DNA of 64,000 bases from assembly GCA_023974075.1 (NCBI GenBank), contig CM043796.1:21088427-21152426 (forward strand), given 5' to 3'. The notes under the pieces are model-generated. The model searched no databases, was not told where the DNA came from, and saw only the letters and a program-made list of their open reading frames with translations. A program made the translations under genes and the position numbers. The stretch is from Chaenocephalus aceratus. Taxonomy: Eukaryota; Chordata; Actinopteri; Perciformes; Channichthyidae. Position 1 is the first letter of the stretch. Every line of letters starts with the position of its first letter. Below are positions 21,781 to 34,688 of the stretch, in pieces.

Positions 21781-24700
21781 GACACTTTCAGGTTGTTCAC
21801 ATCCATATTGGGGGAATAGTAGACAATGTAGCACTCATTTCCCAATTGTAGGGTGTTGAAACAAGATAATGCTACAAAACACACATAAAAAGCAACAACA
21901 ATTATTTTTCTGGCCATATACAGAAATCTCTTACTGGCCATTTCACTGCTGGAAGTCAGGCGAACAAACAAAATGAATGGGGAGGACAAAACAATTGAAA
22001 CACCTCGCCCTTTCTGGGACGGATAGAGGAGTTCTGATCCTGATTCTGATTCTACAGCCAATATTTCATCACACTGTGTTAAATAAACACATTTTGGGAA
22101 TAGCAAGAGATCTCTTGCTATGGATGCAAGTAATCTGATAATGAGTCTAATAAGGGACTGCTGGCCAGAAATCAGTGAGAATGATTTATGGGTACATTTG
22201 TGAGCAGATGGCTGCATATTTATGAGCAAGATAACTGTTTTCTCCATTTGTTTTGGTTAAAACATTTTAACAAGATGAACACAAAGCTACATGCATGAGA
22301 ACAACCCCCGACATTCTTTTACATACTTAACAAAGGCAAGGACCTTTTTCTTAAATGCTGTATTTACTTTATGGTCATTTATATTTGTGTATTATGTAGT
22401 GCATCCTTTCATTAAATCAATGTATTCTTATGTCCCATGAATAATACAATGAAACATTCCAGCTACAGAACGTATCTAGGTCGGATCATTAAAATGTTTG
22501 GAGTTGTAGTGGAACAGGTCACCTTAGGTTTGCACTGGATTTGACCTTTTTTATGCAATTACTAGTAACCTAAAATGTTAGTTTCAAAAGATCCTTTGCC
22601 ATGTGTGCTTGTCAAACACTTTACAACAACATTCGAACACAGTTAATTAATGTTTGGGCTTTTGGTCCAGAAAATCATCTTAATACCTATTTTGGTACGG
22701 GGTGACAAATCACACTGACTGGGACAATCTTTTGACACTGTATATTTCTTATTTGTACTGCATTTTCTTTGACATCATGTCTATTGCATGTTTTGAAACC
22801 TTTTCTGTATACTCACAATTGTTCTTTGTCAACAGGTTGGCATTTAATGCAGATTGTTTAGAGAGATGAACAGTTGAGCTATTGTTAATTAAATCGCCCT
22901 TTTAGCTGGTTGATGCATTAACAATACTTTTTGAATGTCATCCCTAATATTCCCCCTCTATCTCAGATTCTATCTAGATTCAGGTAATTATTAGAAATGT
23001 ATGAATTAAACTTCTCTAAAGTTAGCTGAACTTGAGATCCAATCCAAACGATTGATAACAGGATCAGTAACCTTTTCAGCCCAGCTCTGTTTGTCTACAT
23101 TTTTCCCGGCTTTCTTTTTTTTGTCACCAATTAGCAACAGGTCTTGCTGAAGTGTTGTTTTGTCATTGGAGCTCTGATTCCCAATTATTTTAAATGCATG
23201 AGAAACTTTAGAAAGGCATTTCCTGACCAAATGACAGTGTATGCAAAGAAGTGCCAGGTCAAAATTGTTTACTAACAGCGTTTTAAAAGTGACCAATCCT
23301 ATTCTCCTAAAATATTAAGGCAATTAAGAATTAACATACTCCTTACTCCTTTTCAGAATAACATGGTAGAGACATTACCGTTCAATAACAAATGAAAAGC
23401 AAATGGGATTGCTTTTGGTGTGTGTGTGTTCTTGTTTTTCTATCTTTGTGAGGACTACGATTTTAGACTGCGGGAGAGAGGACAGTTTTCAAAAGTATTT
23501 TCATTTGACACTCAAACACATATCAAATGGCCATAGGGTTAGGGTTGTATAGGAGCAAGAATGTGTCAGTGGAGGCAGATGTCAGTGTAGTGAAAAGCTA
23601 TAATAAAAAAACTGTTGGAAAAATGCGTTTGAACAAAAAGAAAAATACAATAAACTGTATGTGCTATACAGGGTTTACAGATTAAACTATATTTCAGTCT
23701 GAATTGTCAATATTCAATATTTACTTCTTGCTTTTAATTAGAGAAACCATGCAGGATAAGAAAAATATTATGTGTGGTTCATTTTAAAAAGAACAAACAT
23801 TGTGATTAGCATCCCTGAAAGCCTTCTCTTGACCCAGATGATTATTTCACCACTGTTAAATATGCCACTTCAACACATATCCCCATTAAGAACATCGAGT
23901 TCATTGACATCATTGAGTTTCTGAATAATATCCATGTACATTTATCTCATAGACAATTCCAAATGAAAGCTGAGGTTCAAACAGAGTGACGGTAATAACC
24001 GTGTCTGACTGGCAAATATATGCACATAATTAAGGGTTAAAACGTAACAGGTTTTTGTATGGCAATGGTTGAATTTTTCATGTGAGATGACACCAAATGA
24101 GGTACATTACATCAGCAAAGATAGCTCATTAGTTCCAGTGAATGATGAGAACACTGCTTAGGGCTACTAAAAAATCTCTGTTAGTTGGTCTACAACATTG
24201 AAACCATGTGAAAATAACCCCTTTGTAAGCCACTTGGTAGCAGGTTACACAGCGGTTACATGAATTAAAAGACAACATACAGACATGTTTTGAAGGAGTC
24301 ATTCATATTTAATTTCCCCATTCATTTACAGAATCGGGGAATTGTCAAAGCTAATGGAGCCAATGGAGTCCAAGATTTATATTTCTTTCTAATAAAGTGC
24401 TGAAAAAGTCAAAGAGAACGAACGGTGTAACTACATTTATATTTTCGGGAGGTCAGTACATCAGTTTGTCCCTTGTCAAGAACATGATTGCACAGTAATA
24501 CCTGGAGGATATTTTTTTAGAATTTGCAAAAATGTCGACTTGGACTCAAGGATTTACTCATTCGATTTGGGTTATTTAGGCTCAAAGTCACTGACCTCAC
24601 AAAGCACATTTTTGTCCATGACTCAAGAATGTATAGTACTGATGAAGATTTTAAGACAAATATATATTGGGGTAAATGAAAAAGTGAGGACATTTTGGAC

Positions 24701-25675
24701 AGAGATTGGTATAATCTGCAACTTGACTGACTGGAGGTAGCTTAAAACCATGAGGCGTTATATTTACATGAAAATTGTTGATTTTAATATTTTCAATTGC
24801 ATTTTGCATCCCTAGAATTGTAGTTCTTTAGCTACTGGGGTTTTTCTCCATGGAAGTTTCGCACTGATTGTATACCTGGATTGGTGCCATTGGTTCCAGA
24901 AAACAAAGCTGTCAAACATACGCTGTGCAACAACTGAAGACGTGATCGTGGTGATTAAATTGTTCATGCTAATAACAGGTGTTCTACGTTGATTATTTTA
25001 TCTTTTGTTTCTAGAGAGAGGATAGATGGGAGTAAAAGAAAGGGAGCGACATAGCCTATATTCACTGTCAAGAATGAGAAGGGAGCAGATTAAATGCAAA
25101 ACTAAAGACTCCAATCAACCCAAAGGGCACCCATCAATTAGCAAATGAAAACAGGTGAATGGTAACTAAATTTATTTAAATTTATTCATCCACTGTAATT
25201 GCATGTACCAGGATTTTGACATGGCATTGGTGCTCACAATATTCCCTCACAAAAGAGTCCGACAGATTATTAAGGGGTGTCAGTCACTCAATTGTTCGCA
25301 GTTTTGTGTGTGTGTGTTCTGTGGCATTTATCTATCTTGTCGACACTGTCCCAGCCATTTCTCATTTTGTTACTTTCAACATTAATCCTTTCAGTTTACC
25401 TGTCTTATATCGTTTTTTGTTAAGAGATACAAATATGAATATGAAAGACTCAAGGGAGGTGCTTGGGTAAAATAGAGCAGGAATAAAAGAATAATCTGAA
25501 GGGTCAATATTTCTGGTAGTACAAGCTGTTGTAATCAAGAAAATGAATGGATGGATAATAGAAGGATTAAGGGAAGTTAAATTAAAAAGAGGAAAAAGAG
25601 GGACAAGGACAATGCAAGAAGAAGGAATGAGACAGGCAAAGGTTACTGAATGAGAAATTAGGAAAAGATTGACCC
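21781..25675. other. Gene-free AT-rich stretch
   Basis: About 3.9 kb with no recognisable exon, RNA gene or repeat. A minus-strand open frame of 158 codons (21771-22247) has a hydrophobic run but matches no family I know and partly overlaps the preceding repeat. Confidence 0.5.
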
Positions 25676-26410
25676 AAGTTTTAACCTGTTAAGCCCGAGA
25701 AACTCCGGTACCAGGGCACTGCCGCAACATCTTGCAGGAAACAGTGTCTGAGGGCATGTTCATTTAATAAACTATGAATGTTTTATATCCATGTAACGGG
25801 AAGAAACTCCACAATGCTAACGCTGAGCCTCTGAATTAGCAACGAGCGTAAAATGCTAACAGATGACTGCACCGAAATTCACTCACAAAACCTTATTTAT
25901 CTTTGCTGCACATTCCCCTTCCATTCTATTGGCTCTAACGGTCAGAAAGAGATGTCACATGTCAAAATTGAAGAAGGGGGGGCAGAGATAAGGAAAATCC
26001 ACCCAAATGGCCCCAGAAGAGGTTTTTTTTTGCAAAATCTGTCTAAAGGGGTCAAATATCACTTGTTTTGCATCAATCTTGATAGAGGGTACTTATTATA
26101 TGTTGTACTTTGAATTCCTAAAGATTTTAGTCTACCTTACCATCATCCAAGGTTAGTTTTCACTATAAGTACAACATATTTTTTAGACGGACACTATAAT
26201 TTACAGTTTTTTACCATGTTCAATCTGAATTTTATTTAAAATAAAAAACATATATATTGATTCTGACTTTTCTACATCCAACTCACAGGTTTATCATTAC
26301 TTTGAGAAAAAAGATTATTAATTTAACCCTTTTAGAAGGGAAGATATGGTCATTTGTTCTGGGAATGTCATTTTCGAGCCTGAGACCTGAAAAACAGGCT
26401 CAGGGCTACA
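25676..26410. repeat. Probable MITE-like repeat, family unknown
   Basis: The left side 'aacctgttaagcccgagaaact' and the right side 'aaacaggctcagggct' look like eroded inverted ends. The text 'accagggcactgccgcaacatcttgcagg' is wording I associate with a teleost dispersed repeat. The ends are not clean and no target duplication is readable. Confidence 0.35.
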
Positions 26411-26916
26411 GTAAATGCAAAGAGTAGAAGCTAGGATGAACAGCTTCCAAACAGAATAATGATGGAATAATATAGCACAGTCTGTTTCAGAGTAGCCATA
26501 CAGCTTTCCCCGGTCGCAATCTCGTTAGTGTTAATTGGGCCGAGTCTATCACCTGGACAGAAGGGCTTGGGCACAGCCATCTCTTGGACATATGGCCAGC
26601 TGCATGATTCAGAGAGCTGCCAAATAGTGGGATTTTCACATAATAACTGTAGCTAAGGAATTGCAGCAGAGGGAAATATGTATTGTATGTGTAAATAATA
26701 TTGCACTATATAATGCCCCATAGTGGGTTTATTAAGGTTACGTTTACACTACACTATTGATAAGATGTTGAATAAGCAATGTAGGGCAAAGCGAGACTCT
26801 GTTAAGAACTGTCTTACACAAAAAAGTCAAATCTGCAGGAAAATACTGACATGATTACTGAAAAGGAGAAAATACAAATTCTAACATAGACAGCTGCACC
26901 TTATAGGGAGTTGAGG
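26411..26916. other. Gene-free stretch, possibly conserved
   Basis: No gene. The part at about 26500-26700 has balanced composition without simple repeats and could be conserved non-coding DNA, which cannot be judged from one sequence. Confidence 0.35.
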
Positions 26917-26920
26917 TTAA

Positions 26921-27201
26921 AGCAATAGTTTGACATTTTGGTGTCTCCGCTGGTTGCCTGGCTCTCTCTCAATATTCAAGGAAGTCACCGTGCTTGGCTA
27001 AGAAATATTCCAGCAGATAACCGCCACAAACGTGTCCTTTTTACTTGGCTAGCTGTGTACTCCTTTTTCCAGTCCTAATGCTTAGTTCATATCTTATTGC
27101 TGGCTGTATCTATAGTAATTAAGTGAAAATTCATTTGACTGTTTACTATATTTTCCCTCAAGAAAATAGACGTGTATATCCCAAAAACTTAAACTATGGC
27201 T
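26921..27201. mobile_element. TTAA-flanked MITE
   Basis: TTAA occurs at both outer edges (26917-26920 and 27202-27205). Inside, the left end AGCAATAGTTT and the right end AAACTATGGCT are inverse with one mismatch. TTAA duplications are made by piggyBac and Kolobok transposases; the A-G start favours Kolobok. About 281 bp, non-coding. Confidence 0.7.
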
Positions 27202-27632
27202 TTAAGTGAAAAAACGTTCATGCCCTGTTAAGATATTTCAAAAATGTCACCCAATCAAACAACTGACAACGTAGTTTAACCTAAATATGGCTCGTATGGG
27301 TTACACAGCTGCACTAATTAATATTTCCATGTTAACAGTGCAGCCAGTGACTATTTCAAGTGTGAAAAGGTCACAACCCCAATTCTAAATGGATTAGCTT
27401 GTGCACAAACAATACGATCACATTAAACATGCCAAAAAGTCAGACATTTGGATAAACAAGAATAAACATTGAACACGGTGGTCTAAAAAGACAACAGTTA
27501 ACATTGTTTAGACGTATGAATTAAGGCAAGTTTTGTGTGTGCAGGATCAAAACAATTACTGAAAAAGCTTCTAAATAAATAGCAATAATGAAAGCACTGG
27601 AGTCTTCTTTGTCATGTAATGGCATTATTTCA

Positions 27633-27633
<1 letters not shown>

Positions 27634-27663
<30 letters not shown>

Positions 27664-27847
27664 AAGAAGAAGAAGAAGAAGAAGAAGAAGAAGAAGAAGA
27701 AGAAGAAGAAGAAGAAGAAGAAGAAGAAGAAGAAGAAGAAGAAGAAGAAGAAGAAGAAGAAGAAGAAGAAGAAGAAGAAGAAGAAGAAGAAGAAGAAGAA
27801 GAAGAAGAAGAAGAAGAAGAAGAAGAAGAAGAAGAAGAAGAAGAAGA
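27634..27847 (+). repeat. Perfect AAG/CTT trinucleotide tract of about 71 units
   Basis: An uninterrupted run of AAG repeats of about 214 bp. Long open frames across it (poly-Lys, poly-Ser and poly-Leu in different frames) are artefacts of the repeat. Confidence 0.97.
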
Positions 27848-27989
27848 GTTATCGAGAGGAGGTGGTTTATGTACAAACAGATGCCACACCTTAGTGGTTG
27901 TGTGTGTGCAGCCTGTGGTTCTCTTACTTTGTAGGCTCGACTGTCAATGATTGCTACGTTGAAAAAATGTGGACCACACAAGATCAGAC

Positions 27990-28034
<45 letters not shown>

Positions 28035-28070
28035 GTGTGCACGTGCGTGCGTGTGCATGTGTGTGTGTGT
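27990..28070 (+). repeat. GT microsatellite
   Basis: A pure GT run followed by interrupted GT/GC units, 140 bp downstream of the AAG tract. Confidence 0.95.
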
Positions 28071-31000
28071 ACTGTACTTACACTTGCATATTCAAACAAA
28101 TTCCAAATGACAACTGCATGAATCTTAACACTAAATAAATGAATAAAATACTTTGCATCCATTATCTGCACAGACTGGTGTTGACACGGTGAAACTTAAC
28201 GTGGCAAGTACAACACCTTTTAAGAAGAATCAGTGAAACAGGCTGTTTTTCTTCCGAGTTTCAGCAGGTGTCAAGCAGACACTCGGTTATCAGCTCATTA
28301 TTTCTGCTGAGCTTTGAAGACGGGCAGAAGACTGAATATGAGAGGGGAGCGCGAGAAAAGAGGCAATTTTGTTTTCGCAAGCTATTTTCCAAAGTAATGA
28401 ATTATGACCTTTTGAATGTTTACCCTTTTTCAGAGGTGAGCTTGATTTTGAGTTAAAAAGAAGGAAAGAAGAAGGAAATAAGAGTGTTTTTTGAAACTGA
28501 AACTGTACCTGCTGTAATGTTTTTAAAAAGCATGAATGTGTCTTTTCCCTCTCCCACTTGTATCACTTTCTTCTCAATATATACTCTTTATCTTTTCATT
28601 TGCTCCCCAATTTTCTCTTTAACTTTAATCCCCGAGCCTGGCTAACAGATGGGGAGAAATTGTGATTTATCTATCTGGCAATGATTGAAAGCGAGAACTC
28701 TAAACACACATGCTGCACATACTGCACACACAAACTTCTTTCAATGCTAACTAATCACTTCACCGGGAACAAATTATTCCCTCTTAATGACATTCACTTA
28801 CATCAGTAGCACTTTCCCTTTAAATTACCGATTTAATCCACACTTCTTATAGCTCACCTTGATGCTAAACTGCAATTATGCATTCTCTTTTCCTGCAATT
28901 AGCTGGAAAGTACTTTTTATTTTTTCCAAAAGGTCTATGTTTAGATGCAGGTTCAACCCTCAATTAGAGGAAAACTAACAAGATACTTTTATCTAATGAG
29001 GAGTTCCTGTTAGGTTAAAAAAAACTGAAGCTGATTTACATTTTTTTTCGCTCAGTAGGTGGAAGTGATCAGATCTTACTGAAATAGCAGAACATCAGTA
29101 AGAAGATGCACATTGTTCAATGCTTGGATCTTTTAACATTTGACAACCCACAAAGATGTTACACTGCCCACTCAAGACTGTGAGTCTCAACCTAGTCTGC
29201 CAAATCAGCTCTGTGGCCTTGAAGCGCTTGGGAATAAAAACCCACATTAGAGTATGAGAAGAAAACAGCACATCTCAGGAAATGATATAGGTGTTTTACA
29301 ATGATTTGAGAAGCATTTGGTTTAAGAATATAAGGATATAATAAAAATGTCCACTACACAACACCCACACAAATCAATCTAGGTTGCCTTGCAATCCAAT
29401 AACAAACTGAATCCAAAGGTGAATGTAGGTGTGGGATACTGATCAAAAGTCTTGCAAACACAAAGTGCGGATTCAAACCCAAGCGTCTTTGAAAGAACAA
29501 ATGGAAGACGCTTCTTAAATCTGTTGGAACGTCTTCAACACTGGCTCGGGTACAATTCCTGTATCAAATGAAAATAACCGTGAAAATCAATGTCGTTGTT
29601 CAGTGGCAAGTGTGTCGTTCTGCAAAACATCTGTTGATGCGCATGGATCAAACGGCCAGCCCGAGGAAGCGCTGCTGATGAGGGACAATAGATCTGAACA
29701 CATGCCATATCCAGTTGTGTATGATTGTTTCATCCTCTTCCAGCATTTGCGGGCTCCATTCAGAACTTTGTCAACAGTATGACCTAACTCTGTGTTGTTG
29801 ATGTGTATTTCCTTTGCAAGTTTTCTTTATGCAATTTGTTCTAACTGGGTGTCTTTTGAAGTCTTCCCTAGAGACTTCACTTCTGGGCTACCGTGGCTCT
29901 TTTCGGTTTACTGTTGATTGATGGGTATATTCTTGACAAATGAGTGCTCATTGTGGCTTGGCGGTTGTAAGCATGGGTGCAAAGATGATGGGAATTGGGG
30001 CATTATATTCTCATTGGTGCTTCCCATCGCTTGACCAGCTTTCATTGACTGGCGATTGGCTCACATGTCCTTAAATGCCCATGTTTTGGACTACACATAC
30101 CACTTCTACTGGAGAGCTGTCATGGCCTAAACCCAGGCAGAGGAAACTTTCCTGGCATCTTGGCAGCCGACCCCTCGCGGATATACAGCAGGAGCAGGGG
30201 GTTGATGGTACATGTGTCCTGCTGAGATTGTGAAGAGCATTAGAATGAGCTCTGCTCCTCAATGAGATGGGTTTGAGCTTGCAGGTTATTCTGACCGAGG
30301 CGCCCCCCCCCCATCGTTCTTACAGATGGAGGGGCTTGTGTCCTGTGCCAAAGTAACAGAGCATGTTCAGGGCCTTGTGGTCCTTGAGGAGAATGATGCG
30401 CCAATACCAAAACAAGTCGTAATGCCATAGAGCTCATGGCCTCCAATTTTTAAAAGCAATGTTACATAAAAGGTTTGACTACAAAAGGTATTTAAAAGAT
30501 TACCGAAGCCTATTTCAGCCGACCTGAAATATATACACATTACCCGTAAGCTGTAGGTGAGAACAGACATGTCTGAATGATTTGGAACAGATATTAACTT
30601 TTCCCTGCCAACTCTGACCGATTTAGGCTAAAACACATCGAGAATTTAGAATACAGCCGCTTATTCAAAGAAGCATTCACAGCTAGCCAGTGGGAGGGTT
30701 GATGGTGTTGGTCTTGTGACTGGTGTGAAACAGGAAGAAAACAAGAGAGTACAAAAGAGCGGCCATTTGAACACTAATGAAGACACTAAAGAAAATGTCT
30801 AATGGGAGAGACAATGATATTTGTTCTCTGTCTGCTCTGGAATCATGTCACATCTGCTCATGTATCTCGTACAGACCTGAAACCCATAATGACTCCCTAT
30901 TATGACACACTCGATGAACCTTGAAAATCATCACGCAGCTGATAAACGAGCACTTGATAGTTAATCAGCACTAGCTTAGACGAGTAGTGGCTGACACAAG

Positions 31001-32330
31001 AAAGACAATGGACAACACTCATTAGGCATCACTCAAGAGAAAGCAAACATCTTTGTTCTGATGGTAAAATTGCCAAATTACATATCACCCAAAACGATAG
31101 TCTACCATTACTTGCATTTCCTTATATAAAAGTGTTTCTGCGAGGATTAAATGTTAGTGTAAGGAAGACTAATATTTCCCACAATATTTGCCCATGCTGC
31201 TCGGTTCACCATAAAATATGCCTTGGTGTGAAACTGGCACTACCGGATCATGCTGAGTACAACTTAGTCTCACTTCGCCAGCTCAGAGCCCTACCATCTG
31301 CCACGTTCTGTTACATTAATATGAGAACCCATTCACTTTTGTAGCTTTTTCTCTGTCCTATGTTTGTATGAGTGTTTGTTCACCATGAGGCTTTGGTTTA
31401 TCCTCAAATGTATATTAAATTGTGTTTGTATTATGAATCCACAGTGATCTCGAAGCTCAGTTTGTTGACCAGTGTGGCATCAGGAAAAAGCCTGCAGGCT
31501 GTGTATACCAAGCAGGTGCGTACCGAGTTAAAAAAGGAAACCTTTCTATTTGATGCAAGATCAAGCACAAGCCAGTTAGACAGTCAGCCCGCCAGACAGG
31601 CGTGGGGGTGTCAATGGAAGGAAAACAAAGAGAAAAGGAGCTGCTGTTGCAGCTTTTCCATAAAAGCTCGTTAATCCCAATTTAGCTGTCACAGGGATGA
31701 GATGGTGTTTTGTGGTTGTGTGTGTATACATGTGTGTGTGGGATAGAGGGGCAATGTGAAGAAGAGAATGTCTTCTTGCAGTATACATCCTTGTTTCGTA
31801 AGCTGTCACATCTACTAGCCAATTAGTTAATGAAAGGCTTATTTCCTCAGTCCACAAACAATACTGTGTTTGCTTGGTTTAAGGTGAATACAGCTTTAAA
31901 ACATAAAAAGAGTCTGTATTGATTGTACAGTAAAGTGGATGGACATTTAAAAAAGAAAGTATGGCTGTTAACGTTTATTAAAGTCATGCCGTTTGACTTA
32001 TTGCCAAAATCTTCTTGTTCTGTTTAATGGAGAACTGTTACTGTCTCTGTCTTGTCCAATGTCTATGTAAAGCCCGATATCTTGTATGTTATGTCCAAAA
32101 AAGCAAGCAGATTGCCCAAAATATTAACCAATTTATTTAACAACTGAAGAGAGTCAACCTGCCTTCAGGCAGTAATCTAGTTTGGAGAAACTGTAAGCAT
32201 ATTAGAAAAAAGCATTGTTACAACACTAACATAAAATCACCTGAATGCACTTTTGTAAGGTTTCAGCATTAGAGTTATTTTAGTTTATTGTTTTGTGTTT
32301 ATTATTGTGGCCTTGCATTTTATTTTGTTA
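28071..32330. other. Gene-free stretch
   Basis: About 4.3 kb without a recognisable gene. The part at 28640-28930 is rich in TAAT/ATTA words in otherwise complex sequence, and 30060-30450 is relatively GC-rich; neither gives a convincing exon. Confidence 0.45.
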
Positions 32331-32695
32331 TTGACTCTACCCTCTCTTTTCAGGTGTCTACACTTCCTGTCGTTGTGTGTCACCTCCCAGCTTGTGTGTC
32401 TCATGTGCTCATCATCACCAGCCCCGCCCCTGATTGTTTTCACCTGTCCCCCATTAACCGTTGTGTGTATTTATAGCCCTGCTCTCCTTTTGTCGGTTCG
32501 TCTTGTCTCCACGTCAAGTCCATGTCTGTAAACATTAGTGATCTGTTGAGCAACCTAGTAGAACCTAGAGATCTTGTGAGAATCCTAGTAGAACCTAGTG
32601 ATCTTTTGTTTTTGAAAAGTCTTTTATTAATAAGGTATTTTTGGAAGTCAACCGAATCCTGCATCTGAGTTCTTGTGAGTCCTTTGTGTCAACTT
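32331..32695 (+). repeat. Old dispersed repeat, plus orientation
   Basis: Pyrimidine-rich text ('cacctgtcccccattaacc', 'tgtatttatagccctgctctcc') and the end 'cctgcatctgagttcttgtgagtcc' relate it to the inverse of 21360-21780. An internal short tandem 'cctagtagaacctag' is present near 32555-32605. Confidence 0.45.
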
Positions 32696-33470
32696 TAGCT
32701 CTGTTTAAGTCCACTAGCATCCATTAACAAGACTATTGAGCTTCTAAAGCATTGTCTATGTTTACCAGGAAGTTGCTAACTTTTATCCTGTCCTCTTTAT
32801 CTGCACTTTTATTGTTAAATGTGAGTACAAAGAGCTGAATAAAAAAGTTGTAGGCCTTAAAACCAACCAAACGAAACGATTAGCCCGAAAGATGCTAAAA
32901 CACCAATCAAAAATCCCATTTAAAAATACTTGCAGCTTTAAAATACACATTGTCATCGTCATAATAACCACATTTTAAATTACATGTGAAAAGTTGTCAG
33001 TAAACACAGTGCGGTAGACTGTTAATGATCTCACAATTCTAAGGCTGAGGTATCGATCAAGATGCAACGTCTTCTGAATGCCGAGGCCAATTATCCTCCT
33101 TTCACCAAGCACTCAGTGAGAGGGTGCAAATGCTTTATGGTATATGTCTGTCTGACAGAGAGCAGTCTGGCTCCGCTTCCTCCTCTCGGCTCTTAATTAG
33201 TGCAGAATGTAAAGTGACTCAAACATTGTGGAGCGTGCACATGTGCGCACACCTGCGAAGGTTTAATCCCTGAGATCTACCTGGAAGGCTGCCAAGAGCG
33301 AGAGAAACAACCTCGATTACTCTCATCACCTGTGTCAGATAAACACACACTCACACACTCGTTCATCCAATCTTTCTCTGGTATTCTCATGGATTTTTTC
33401 CAAAGTGTGTGCACTTTAAAAAGCTTTTCCTCACTTGTCCAATGTCACTTAAAGTTGGAACAAAATGTCA

Positions 33471-33472
<2 letters not shown>
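32696..33472. other. Gene-free stretch
   Basis: Nothing recognised. Confidence 0.5.

Positions 33473-33521
<49 letters not shown>
33473..33521 (+). repeat. CA microsatellite
   Basis: An uninterrupted CA run of about 48 bp. Confidence 0.95.
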
Positions 33522-33525
<4 letters not shown>

Positions 33526-34338
33526 AACATGTATGCTGTGCTGACTCTTGATAAGGATAGTTATATGTGAGGTGCATGAGAGGACAGGCTGCATAACGAG
33601 AGAAAGAAAACACAAGTTAAACTTTATTCGTCTTCTTATGCTCCTCACTGTCACAAACACTCAGGGTCTCCTTGTTCGAACCACTCTGCTATGAATAACT
33701 TCCATATGCTGCTATTCTGCATTAATAATTTAGATTCAGTTGCAGTGCTCATTGCCAGAGCAGAAAAATAATGTGATGTTCATAAGTTAAGAGAAATGTA
33801 AACTATTTATGTGACATTGTATTCATTTTATTTATCCTACCAATATTTTCATAGTCCCTATTGTACAGTGGCCGACCCGTGCAAACGCGCTACAACGGCC
33901 AAAAACATTAACATTAGGAGAAGAAAACACAACTGAAACAGGGACACCCAAAAGTGAGGCATACAGCTGGTAATGGATTGCCTGTTGATGTTTAGGTAAC
34001 TAACGCTGGCCAACTGTAACTGTACAATTACCTAGAATGTAAGTTGTATTGGCTTATTTAACAATGTGATCTCATGATTCCTTTCAACATTTCTTGCAAA
34101 TCTGCTGTAAGCTAGCTAACTACCGAACATAGTCATTTTGAATGTGCTGAAGAAACACTAACAATTATATAGATTCCCCAAACGTCAACAAGCGCTCCAG
34201 TCCCAGCTGTGTGCATCACGTTTTAGTTTTTCGTTGTGTTTTGAGCTTCCTCCTACTTTTGTATTAGTAGCATTGTGTTTATGCAGCGCTTCTAGTAAAC
34301 CCTGGGCATGTTTTTTCGTGAAGTTGGTGAAGGTTTTC
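33522..34338. other. Gene-free stretch
   Basis: Nothing recognised. Confidence 0.5.
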
Positions 34339-34342
34339 TTAA

Positions 34343-34684
34343 AGGTCCCCTATTATACTGTTTTTCATCAATATATTATAGGTCTCAGATATATTCAAAA
34401 CATGTCTCTGAAGTGTTTGGCTCGAAACACCAAACAGATCATTGTAGCATCCCATAATCCTCTCTGTTTCAGCCCTGTTTCAAAAGTGCTGATTCTCTGT
34501 CTTTTACTTTAGATGAAAATAAGGAGCCACTCCCCACGCCCCTCTGAGAGGTACAGGTTTTTATATAAATGGATCAGGACAAAAAGTGAGAATCTTTTTT
34601 CCTGAAACTTTCAGAATCTCTTTACACAGAGGGGACACATGTATAAAAGACATGAACAAGTGGATTTTGCATAATAGGTGACCT
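34343..34684. mobile_element. TTAA-flanked MITE, complete
   Basis: TTAA lies at both edges (34339-34342 and 34685-34688). The left end AGGTCCCCTATTATAC and the inverse of the right end, AGGTCACCTATTATGC, agree at 14 of 16 bases. The 342-bp interior is non-coding. Fragments of the same family lie at 20717 and 41075. The TTAA target and A-G start suggest Kolobok; piggyBac is the alternative. Confidence 0.75.
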
Positions 34685-34688
34685 TTAA

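Noticed and set aside
21771..22247. 158-codon minus-strand open frame with a hydrophobic segment
   Set aside because: No family recognised, it overlaps the edge of a dispersed repeat, and the composition is AT-driven; chance is more likely than a gene.
27521..27981. Long open frames for poly-Ser, poly-Leu and poly-Lys proteins
   Set aside because: They are readings of the AAG trinucleotide tract and have no flanking domain.
27634..28070. CRISPR-like array
   Set aside because: Simple-sequence tracts without spacers in a eukaryotic context.
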